DNA from: Pseudanabaena sp. CAN_BIN31
GTDB lineage: Bacteria; Cyanobacteriota; Cyanobacteriia; Pseudanabaenales; Pseudanabaenaceae
Direction of reading: 5' to 3'
DNA: 19,648 bases
NCBI GenBank assembly: GCA_026785865.1
Contig: JAJAZG010000397.1
Location: forward strand, 1-19,648
Shown here: piece after piece, positions 7,061 to 13,218 of the stretch
How the letters are laid out: each line of letters begins with the position of its first letter
Numbering within the stretch: the stretch's first letter is position 1
Made by a program: the position numbers and the translations under genes
The notes under the pieces: generated by a model
The model's input: only the letters and a program-made list of their open reading frames with translations
Database searches by the model: none
What the model was told of the DNA's origin: nothing

Positions 7061-8245
7061 ATGCCACTAGATGAAAATAATTTAACCAATGAAAATATAG
7101 TCACACTTTTAAACGGGTACAGAATTTCCCCGTCTGAAGTTTTACGGGAACAGCTAATTAAAATTCATATGGGATTGATCCGAGAAACGATCGCTTCTTT
7201 ACCAATTTCGTTAATTAATCAAAAAAGTTTACGCGATCGCGCCGATGAACGCAGAGAATCTCATCAAATAACGGGAGAACGTCGAGCAATTGATCGCGAA
7301 TTACTGGAAGCGGGTAAACAAGGATTAAAGAAAGCCTTGAGCCAATTTAATCCTGAAATAGATATTAATTTTTCTGAATTTGCGCGATCGCATATTTATC
7401 AGCACCTAGAGAATTTTTTGCAAAGACAATATTTAGATAGTCGTAACGAGCCAAGCGAATCCGAAGAAGTCGATCCGCAAATTACACTCACGCGCAAACA
7501 AGAAACTCTGGAAATTTTGCAAGCCTATCGCGCTAACCCGTCTATTAAGCTGCGTAATCAACTAACAAACCTAAATATTGGCTTAGTTCGCCGTGAAGCC
7601 TATCACTGGAAAAATCAATGTCAAGAAAGTTTTGAAGATCTGATGCAGGTTGGTTCGATTGGGCTAATCAATGCGATCGAGCGTTTTGATGTCAGCAAAG
7701 GCAATGCTTTTAGTTCTTTTGCCGTGCCATATATCAAAGGCGAAATCCAGCATTATCTGCGTGACAAAAGCCCAACGGTAAGAATGCCTCGCGCGTGGCT
7801 GACGACTTATAACCAAGGCTGCAAAATTATCCGCAATAAGCGGGCTGAAACTGGGCGCGATGCATCGAGTCAGGAAGTTGCTAATGAGTTAGGAATTACA
7901 ATTGATGAATGGTATGACATCAAACTTGCCTGTCAAAACCGATCGCCGATTAGTCTAGATACACCCATCGATCAAAGTGAAGACAGCAGCACCTCAATCG
8001 GCGATCTCGTCACCGATCAAAAATATCAAAGTTTTCAACTTGCTCAAGAGGATAATCTGCGTTTACAACAAGCTCTCGACTTGCTAGAAGATCGCACTCG
8101 TGAAGTGGTCGAGTTTGTATTTTTAAAAGAATTTACCCATCGTGAAGTTGCCGAAACTTTAGGTATTAGTGCCGTCACTGTTTCGCGGCAGCTTAAAAAA
8201 GGCTTAATTGCTCTCAAAAAGATTTTGGCTACGCCAATCGATTGA
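7061..8245 (+). CDS. RNA polymerase sigma-70 family factor with duplicated region 2
   Basis: This is an alternative sigma factor of the group 3 (SigB/SigF/SigG-like) type, 394 residues from the ATG at 7061. That start is preferred over upstream TTG/ATG codons because a GAGGA site lies 11 bases before it and the added upstream peptide is rich in Cys/Ala and unlike sigma. The canonical part is region 2 (about residues 148-240: LNIGLVRREAYHW, DLMQVGSIGLINAIERFD, FSSFAVPYIKGEIQHYLRD), region 3 starting with VRMPR, and a region 4 helix-turn-helix (EFTHREVAETLGISAVTVSR). The N-terminal 125 residues look like a second, diverged region 2: residues 13-47 align with 149-183 (12 of 35 identical) and 81-121 with 194-234 (12 of 41 identical). 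It may be related to the cyanobacterial SigJ/SigF group, but I cannot assign the name. No anti-sigma gene is adjacent. Confidence 0.9.
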   Translation: MPLDENNLTNENIVTLLNGYRISPSEVLREQLIKIHMGLIRETIASLPISLINQKSLRDRADERRESHQITGERRAIDRELLEAGKQGLKKALSQFNPEIDINFSEFARSHIYQHLENFLQRQYLDSRNEPSESEEVDPQITLTRKQETLEILQAYRANPSIKLRNQLTNLNIGLVRREAYHWKNQCQESFEDLMQVGSIGLINAIERFDVSKGNAFSSFAVPYIKGEIQHYLRDKSPTVRMPRAWLTTYNQGCKIIRNKRAETGRDASSQEVANELGITIDEWYDIKLACQNRSPISLDTPIDQSEDSSTSIGDLVTDQKYQSFQLAQEDNLRLQQALDLLEDRTREVVEFVFLKEFTHREVAETLGISAVTVSRQLKKGLIALKKILATPID

Positions 8246-8288
8246 TAGTAGATTTTAAAACTTAAATTCATCTTCCTTTATTAAAAAT

Positions 8289-9149
8289 ATGCGATTTATC
8301 AATCCCAAAACTGATTATGCTTTTAAAAAAATCTTTGGCTCAGAGCAGAGTCATGATGTTTTAATTAGCTTTCTTAACGCGATTCTCTATGACGGCGATC
8401 GCGTAATTAAAGATTTAGAGATTTTGAATCCTTACTTAGCCCCAAGAATACGCGGCGTTAAAGCGACTTATTTAGATGTAAAAGCAAAACTCGATAATGA
8501 CACAACCGTAATTATCGAGATGCAGGTATTGAATATCGAAGGATTTGAAAAGCGCATTCTCTACAATGCTGCCAAAGCCTATTCGACCCAGTTAGGAGTC
8601 GGTCAAGACTATACTTTGCTAGATCCCGTGATTGCTTTGACAATTACTGATTTTGAGATGTTTCCAGAGATGACTCAATTAATCTCACGGTTTATTCTCA
8701 AAGAAAAAGACTTTTTGATAGATTATCCGATTTATGACATTGAGTTAGTCTTTGTCGAGTTGCCGAAATTTCATAAAGAAGTTGCTGGTTTAAAAACTTT
8801 AGCTGACAAATGGCTATACTTCTTGAAATGTGCGCGACAACTAGATGTTGTGCCTGAAAGTATGAATCTTATACCAGAGATCAAGCAAGCATTTGAGATG
8901 GCGAATGAGGTAAATCTCACGCTTGAGCAGATTGAGGATATGGAGATGCAGGAAATGTTTATCCACGATCAACGGAATGCGATTAAGAAGGCTCTCAATC
9001 AAGGACGACAAGAGGGTCGAGAAGAGGGTAAATTGGCGGCAAAACTGGAAATGGCAAAACAATTGCTAGATGTCCTTGATGATGCGGCGATTAGTCAGGC
9101 TTCGGGGCTAAATATGACAGAAATCGCTCAGCTTAGGAAATATTCGTAA
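8289..9149 (+). CDS. Rpn family recombination-promoting nuclease/putative transposase
   Basis: This 286-residue protein belongs to the Rpn (RpnA-like, PD-(D/E)xK) group, nucleases known in E. coli to raise RecA-independent recombination. The N-terminus NPKTDYAFKKIFG (from residue 5) is the family signature. Asp63 in YLDVKAKLDNDT and Glu77-x-Gln79 in VIIEMQ give the D...ExQ active-site pattern. The C-terminal part has the common Gly/Arg/Glu-rich repeat NQGRQEGREEGKLAAKLEMA followed by a short helical tail, which in this family links the nuclease to its end. The length is normal for the cyanobacterial branch. It follows the sigma gene by 43 bases on the same strand but no functional tie is evident. 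These genes are often multicopy and spread horizontally. Confidence 0.92.
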   Translation: MRFINPKTDYAFKKIFGSEQSHDVLISFLNAILYDGDRVIKDLEILNPYLAPRIRGVKATYLDVKAKLDNDTTVIIEMQVLNIEGFEKRILYNAAKAYSTQLGVGQDYTLLDPVIALTITDFEMFPEMTQLISRFILKEKDFLIDYPIYDIELVFVELPKFHKEVAGLKTLADKWLYFLKCARQLDVVPESMNLIPEIKQAFEMANEVNLTLEQIEDMEMQEMFIHDQRNAIKKALNQGRQEGREEGKLAAKLEMAKQLLDVLDDAAISQASGLNMTEIAQLRKYS

Positions 9150-9210
9150 GTTGTCAATGTTAGGCTATTAAGTAAGAACTTGTACAAAAAATCTAAAAAG
9201 TAAAGCAATT

Positions 9211-9798
9211 ATGACTATTACATTAGATAAAACTAGCGATCGCGCTATAACCAAAAAAATAACCCTTGAGGAGTTTTTGGTTTATGACGATGACACAGAG
9301 ACACTGTATGAATTTGAGGATGGAGAAATAATACTGATGGCTTCGGAAAGTGAAACCAATCGAAGGATTGCGTCTTTTTTGTTTGCTTGTTTTTTACAGC
9401 AGGGAGTCCCGTCCTATCGGCTATCCATGAAAACTGAAATTATCACCACAGGCTCGCGGATGCGGATTCCTGACTTAGTAATATTTTCCGAAGAGTTAGC
9501 GTCGGTAATGAAAGGGGCAAATCGCTCGATCGTGATGCCTGAGATGCCTGCACCAGCCTTAGTAGTGGAAGTAGTGAGTCCCAATCAAAGCGATCGCGAT
9601 TATCGTTACAAGCGATCGGAATATGCAGCAAGAGGAATAACTGAGTATTGGATTGTCGATCCACTTTTGCTGAAGGTGACTGTTTTAGAATGGGTTGAGG
9701 GATTTTATGAGGAGAAGGTCTATGAAGGTGAACAAGTGATTACTTCAATTCTTTTCCCCGAATTAAAGCTAACTACTGTCCAAGTTTTTCAAAGTTAA
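9211..9798 (+). CDS. Uma2 family endonuclease
   Basis: This second Uma2-family protein has 195 residues. The N-terminus KKITLEEFLVYDDDTETLYEFEDGEII carries the family Glu, followed by Asp88 in RIPDLVIF, Glu120 in ALVVEVVSPNQ and a basic helix around Lys134 (RDYRYKRSEYAARGITEYWIVDP), the standard PD-(D/E)xK set. It belongs to the YE(F)EDGEI subgroup and is clearly diverged from the copy at 1692-2270, so this is not a recent local duplication. It lies 61 bases after the Rpn gene on the same strand, putting two nuclease-fold genes side by side. It is convergent with atpC across a HIP1 palindrome. Function in the cell is not established for the family. Confidence 0.92.
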   Translation: MTITLDKTSDRAITKKITLEEFLVYDDDTETLYEFEDGEIILMASESETNRRIASFLFACFLQQGVPSYRLSMKTEIITTGSRMRIPDLVIFSEELASVMKGANRSIVMPEMPAPALVVEVVSPNQSDRDYRYKRSEYAARGITEYWIVDPLLLKVTVLEWVEGFYEEKVYEGEQVITSILFPELKLTTVQVFQS

Positions 9799-9810
9799 AT
9801 AAAAGAAAAA

Positions 9811-9834
9811 AGCGATCGCATTAATGCGATCGCT
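9811..9834. terminator. Palindrome of two HIP1 octamers between convergent genes
   Basis: A perfect 24-base palindrome consists of AGCGATCGCATT and its complement, so each arm contains one HIP1 octamer. It is flanked by A-rich sequence on the left and TCTTTGTTT on the right. It lies between the end of the Uma2 gene and the end of atpC, so it can act as a bidirectional terminator. With no unpaired loop in the DNA sequence, the RNA hairpin would lose 2 to 4 central bases. Confidence 0.7.
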
Positions 9835-9876
9835 TCTTTGTTTATTCAAAACTTTCGCAAAGCAAAAGCTTATAAA

Positions 9877-10281
9877 TTAGATAGCATTAGTTGCTTGGAC
9901 TCTAGCGCGAGCCATCCGCAAATTTTGCTCAGCTTGAATTTTGCCTTGCTTATCTTCAGCCTTAATACCAGCCAAAGCTTGCTCAGCATCTGCAAGTTTT
10001 TTACGAGCCTCTTCAACATTGATCGTGCTGCCGAGTTCGCCACTACGCACCAAAACGGTTACTTCGTTTTCCTCAACTTCAGCGAAACCACCTGTTAAGG
10101 CGATCGCATTCCAAGTTTTGTCTTTACGATAACGTAACACACCTGTTTCGAGTGCCGAAATCAGAGGAGCGTGATCGGTCAAAATACCCAATTGCCCTGT
10201 GGAACTAGGTAAAATCACTTCCTCTGCGACAGTATCCAGAATCGTTTGATCTGGGGCAATTACTTTTACAGTTAGAGTCAT
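9877..10281 (-). CDS. atpC: ATP synthase F1 subunit epsilon
   Basis: This is the epsilon subunit of the thylakoid F1Fo ATP synthase, part of the central rotor stalk and an inhibitor of ATP hydrolysis. The N-terminal beta-sandwich is clear (MTLTVKVIAPDQ, VILPSSTGQLGILTDHAPLI, LTGGFAEVEENEVTVL), and the C-terminal part is the expected helical hairpin (VEEARKKLADAEQAL and onward). Length 134 is normal for cyanobacteria. It begins 3 bases after the atpD stop, forming the beta-epsilon operon that cyanobacteria and chloroplasts share; plant-style naming calls it atpE. The gene end faces the HIP1 palindrome terminator. Confidence 0.96.
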   Translation of the reverse strand: MTLTVKVIAPDQTILDTVAEEVILPSSTGQLGILTDHAPLISALETGVLRYRKDKTWNAIALTGGFAEVEENEVTVLVRSGELGSTINVEEARKKLADAEQALAGIKAEDKQGKIQAEQNLRMARARVQATNAI

Positions 10282-10284
10282 GAT

Positions 10285-11721
10285 TTATTTACCAGCAGCT
10301 TTGAGCTTTTCGGCTTTTTCGATCACTTCTTCGATGTTGCCAACGAGGTAGAAAGCTTGCTCAGGAAGTTCGTCAAATTCACCCTTAAGGATGCGATCAA
10401 AACCACTGATGCTTTCTTCGAGAGTGACATACTTACCAGGCGAACCAGTAAATACTTCGGCAACGAAGAATGGCTGAGACAAGAAGCGCTCAATGCGACG
10501 GGCGCGAGCAACCGCTAGTTTGTCATCTTCAGAAAGTTCATCTAGACCCAAAATGGCGATGATATCTTGCAGTTCTTTGTAGCGCTGAAGAATTACTTGT
10601 ACGCCACGAGCAACACGGTAATGCTCATCACTGACCACACCTGGTTGCAACATCGTTGAAGAAGAATCGAGAGGGTCAACCGCAGGATAAATCCCCTTAG
10701 ATGCCAAACCACGAGACAACACGGTGGTTGCATCAAGGTGAGCAAATGTGGTTGCAGGAGCTGGGTCAGTCAAGTCATCCGCAGGAACGTAAACCGCTTG
10801 TACTGAGGTAATCGAACCTTCAGTAGTCGAGGTAATCCGCTCTTGCAAAGCACCCATATCTGTCGCCAGAGTTGGTTGATAACCTACAGCCGATGGCATC
10901 CGACCAAGTAGCGCCGATACTTCCGAGCCAGCTTGAGTGAAGCGGAAAATATTGTCGATGAACAACAATACGTCTTGCTTGGACACGTCACGGAAATATT
11001 CAGCCATGGTCAAAGCAGTCAAGCCCACACGCATACGCGCTCCAGGTGGCTCATTCATTTGACCGTAAACCAGAGCGAGGTACTGAAGTACGCCCGATTC
11101 TTTCATTTCGTGGTAAAGGTCATTACCTTCGCGGGTACGTTCGCCCACACCACCAAACACCGAAACACCAGAGTGCTTTTTGGCGATGTTGTTGATTAGC
11201 TCTTGAATTAATACGGTTTTGCCTACGCCAGCACCGCCAAATAGTCCAATTTTGCCACCACGACGATAGGGTGCGAGCAGGTCAATTACCTTAATGCCCG
11301 TTTCAAATGTGGTTGGGGTGGTTTCTAAAGAGGTGAAAGGAGGCGATGGACGGTGAATTGGGAATTTTTCTTCGGTAACAACAGGACCTAATTCGTCAAT
11401 AGGTTCGCCCAATACATTGAAGATCCGACCAAGGGTGTTAGGCCCAACAGGAACCGTAATCGGTGCGCCTGTATCGGTTACATCCATACCTCTAACGATG
11501 CCGTCAGTGGTACTCATCGCTACAGCGCGAACTTGGTTATCGCCTAATAATTGTTGTACTTCACAGGTGACATTGATGTCTTGCCCTGCGGAGTTACGTC
11601 CAGTGACGACAACGGCGTTATAAATTTCAGGGACTTTGCCACTGGGGAACTCGGCATCGACCACAGGACCGATGATCTTGGTGATGCGCCCGACGGATAC
11701 TTTTTCTGCGGTAATTGCCAT
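10285..11721 (-). CDS. atpD: ATP synthase F1 subunit beta
   Basis: This is the catalytic beta subunit of F1 (478 residues; called atpB in chloroplast-style naming). The P-loop GGAGVGKT is at residues 162-169, with the catalytic Glu194 in GVGERTREGND. LLFIDNIFRFTQAGSEVSALLGRMPSA follows in two contiguous parts as the Walker B and neighbouring segment. The coupling loop normally written DELSEED reads DELSEDD here (394-400), a conservative change. N-terminal (VGRITKIIGPVVDAEFPSG) and C-terminal (EGEFDELPEQAFYLVGNIEEV-like) ends are complete. It is followed after 3 bases by atpC. The upstream 445-base gap contains a possible promoter and no other atp gene, as expected for the split cyanobacterial arrangement. 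Confidence 0.98.
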   Translation of the reverse strand: MAITAEKVSVGRITKIIGPVVDAEFPSGKVPEIYNAVVVTGRNSAGQDINVTCEVQQLLGDNQVRAVAMSTTDGIVRGMDVTDTGAPITVPVGPNTLGRIFNVLGEPIDELGPVVTEEKFPIHRPSPPFTSLETTPTTFETGIKVIDLLAPYRRGGKIGLFGGAGVGKTVLIQELINNIAKKHSGVSVFGGVGERTREGNDLYHEMKESGVLQYLALVYGQMNEPPGARMRVGLTALTMAEYFRDVSKQDVLLFIDNIFRFTQAGSEVSALLGRMPSAVGYQPTLATDMGALQERITSTTEGSITSVQAVYVPADDLTDPAPATTFAHLDATTVLSRGLASKGIYPAVDPLDSSSTMLQPGVVSDEHYRVARGVQVILQRYKELQDIIAILGLDELSEDDKLAVARARRIERFLSQPFFVAEVFTGSPGKYVTLEESISGFDRILKGEFDELPEQAFYLVGNIEEVIEKAEKLKAAGK

Positions 11722-11943
11722 GCTTGCTGTTAACTCCAGCCTCTTAACTCAAGATCTAAAAAATTTGCAATGAAATAAGTGTGAAAAAATGCAATCGCTG
11801 AAACTATAAAAATTTTAACTTTTGCAGTCACATCTAAAGCTAGCTGCCTCTCAAAATATCATTTAATGGCGATCGAAAGATCGCTGATTTCCTGAAAAGT
11901 ATCTTAAAAGTCAAAATGGTGTAAAGGATCGGTGGGGCGGTAA

Positions 11944-11949
11944 ATTATA
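11944..11949 (-). promoter_or_regulatory. Possible -10 box of the atpD-atpC operon
   Basis: On the minus strand this reads TATAAT, about 220 bases before the atpD ATG, giving a long leader if used. No good -35 hexamer lies 16-18 bases upstream. The rest of 11722-11978 is AT-rich with one partial HIP1 pair (GCGATCGAAAGATCGC, 11869-11884) that could form a small hairpin; I see no gene in it. Confidence 0.3.
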
Positions 11950-11978
11950 GAGGCGATCGCACAATTCATTAACTAAGT

Positions 11979-12040
11979 AATGATGTACCAATTAGCTAAG
12001 GCTAAACGACTGTGCTACGTCAAATAATTGGTACTTCATT
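11979..12040. repeat. Inverted repeat at the edge of a pseudogene
   Basis: Positions 11979-11994 pair with 12025-12040 over 16 bp with one mismatch (core GTACCAATTA / TAATTGGTAC), separated by 30 bases. The size and layout fit a small miniature element or an IS end remnant, but no transposase is present. The helix-turn-helix pseudogene begins directly at its right side without a start codon, so the element may mark the breakpoint. Confidence 0.6.
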
Positions 12041-12399
12041 TTCACGCTCGTCCCTTATCTTTATTGGGAAAGTGCAGATATCCATCTCGATCTTGATACT
12101 TTTCGTTATGTAACTGATCCTGAATGGAAGCACAAGTTTGATGCTCTCAGGTCAACTCATAATCAAGTGTTTGGCAAGGCGATCGCTACTTTACGCAAGA
12201 AGTATAAACTGCGTCAATCAGATATTATCGGTTTGTCGGAGCGTCAAGTCAGTCGAATTGAGAAGGGTGAGGGTAGTACTAAGGCGGATACGCTGAGGTT
12301 ATTTGCTAAGGCGCATGGGATGGGATGGAGTTTGATGCTTATCTTGATGCGGTTGCTAATGCGATCGGGCATATTCCCGAAGAATTTACTTTGATTTGA
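12041..12399 (+). pseudogene. Decayed helix-turn-helix regulator, copy 1 (no start, frameshifted)
   Basis: A reading frame is open from 11996 but has no ATG; the first plausible start is an internal GTG at 12167. The protein reads PYLYWESADIHLDLDTF, then a segment ending EWKHKFDALRSTHNQVF, then a Cro/XRE-like helix-turn-helix (LRKKYKLRQSDIIGLSERQV, then SRIEKGEG). After KAHGM the frame is broken: a tandem 5-base duplication (GGGAT at 12317-12321 and 12322-12326) shifts it. Restoring the frame gives EFDAYLDAVANAIGHIPEEF and a stop at 12397-12399, matching the second copy at 12930-13082. With neither start nor intact end it is probably dead. The regulated gene, or antitoxin role, is unknown. 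Confidence 0.7.
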
Positions 12400-12410
12400 A
12401 GACGATATGG

Positions 12411-12650
12411 TTATTCCTCTCCAGAAGAGTCTTCTGTAAATTGGTCAATCGCTTCTAGCATTCCTTCAGAATACGGCTCTAGAATTGTCGTACAGACATG
12501 AAGTTCCGCAAGGGCATTGCAAAATTCATCAGACTCTGGATCAGTATTTTCTAAAACTGCGATCGCTTCGATAGCGCGTTTGAGTTGTGGTTGATATTCT
12601 GCCATGTGGCGCTTGAGGCGATCGATGGGTTGTTTGTATGTGGTGTTCAT
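12411..12650 (-). CDS. Small hypothetical protein, coupled to 12647-12841
   Basis: A 79-residue acidic protein, not recognised. It begins MNTTYKQPIDRLKRHMAEYQ, continues with a predicted helical stretch (LKRAIEAIAVLENTDPESDEF) and ends in an acidic tail (DQFTEDSSGEE). There is no signal peptide or membrane segment. Its ATG overlaps the stop of the upstream small gene as ATGA, so the two are made from one transcript and probably form a pair. The codons contain a HIP1 site (12559-12566), so the gene has genome-typical composition. A small adaptor or antitoxin-like role is possible from size and pairing alone, with no direct support. Confidence 0.6.
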   Translation of the reverse strand: MNTTYKQPIDRLKRHMAEYQPQLKRAIEAIAVLENTDPESDEFCNALAELHVCTTILEPYSEGMLEAIDQFTEDSSGEE

Positions 12651-12841
12651 TTCTTAAGTCTCCGTTCTAGTTTTGCGATTTGGTTATGACAATTGGCTAC
12701 AGTTTTCTCCCAATGAGCAATTAAGCCTAAATCTTGATTCTCGATTGGTTTTTCTCTTTCTTTGGCAAGCTTCTGTAGATGCTCATCAAGTGCTTTATAT
12801 TGCCCCTCTAGCTGAATGCGGTATTTTTTATTATCAGTCAT
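12647..12841 (-). CDS. Small coiled-coil hypothetical protein
   Basis: A 64-residue, highly charged protein predicted to be two helices: YRIQLEGQYKALDEHLQKLA and HWEKTVANCHNQIAKLERRL, joined by a short turn (PIENQDLGLI). The pattern Q-YKAL-E-L-KL...E...I..LE..L resembles the short helical hairpins seen as effector-associated modules in many cyanobacterial conflict proteins; this is a resemblance, not an assignment. A ribosome site AAGG lies 6-9 bases before the ATG, supporting this start. It is first in a two-gene unit with 12411-12650, lying between the two decayed helix-turn-helix copies. Confidence 0.6.
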   Translation of the reverse strand: MTDNKKYRIQLEGQYKALDEHLQKLAKEREKPIENQDLGLIAHWEKTVANCHNQIAKLERRLKK

Positions 12842-12929
12842 TTTTTACCTTGTGATTTAGAGGGATTTTACTTACCAGTTTGCATTGCTTAGTATCTTTG
12901 GCGTTTTCAACATTCTACAAATTTATTAG

Positions 12930-13082
12930 CGATATGCGATTGTAAAAGGCGATTTCATAACAAAGACTGATACGTTGAGGTTGTCTGCTAAGGCACATGG
13001 GATGGAGTTTGATGCTTATCTTGATTCGGTTGCTAGTATGATCGGCTATATTCCTGAAGAATTTACTTTTACACCTAATTAA
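12930..13082 (+). pseudogene. Helix-turn-helix regulator remnant, copy 2 (3' end only)
   Basis: Only the C-terminal part survives: TKTDTLRLSAKAHGMEFDAY then LDSVASMIGYIPEEFTFTPN and TAA. It matches copy 1 (TKADTLRLFAKAHGM, and in the restored frame EFDAYLDAVANAIGHIPEEF). The helix-turn-helix itself and any start codon are absent; the frame is open only from 12930. The two copies differ at scattered, mostly silent positions, so the duplication is not very recent. The segment 12842-12929 before it holds nothing I can identify. Confidence 0.65.
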
Positions 13083-13155
13083 ATTTAGATTTGACGTTTT
13101 AAATCAACACCAATTCACACAAAATCCTGTTTACTGAAATCAGCTGTTTAAATTA

Positions 13156-13188
13156 TTGACTGTATAAATGTTTTTTATGTTGTAAACT
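13156..13188 (+). promoter_or_regulatory. Possible promoter of the TrlF-like gene
   Basis: In the AT-rich leader 13083-13218, TTGACT (13156-13161) could serve as -35, but the best -10-like hexamers downstream (TGTAAA at 13181-13186, TAAACT at 13183-13188) sit 19-21 bases away, longer than optimal. No clear Shine-Dalgarno precedes the ATG at 13219. The assignment is weak. Confidence 0.25.
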
Positions 13189-13218
13189 CGATATGAGTAT
13201 ATTTTTCTTTTTATAAAT

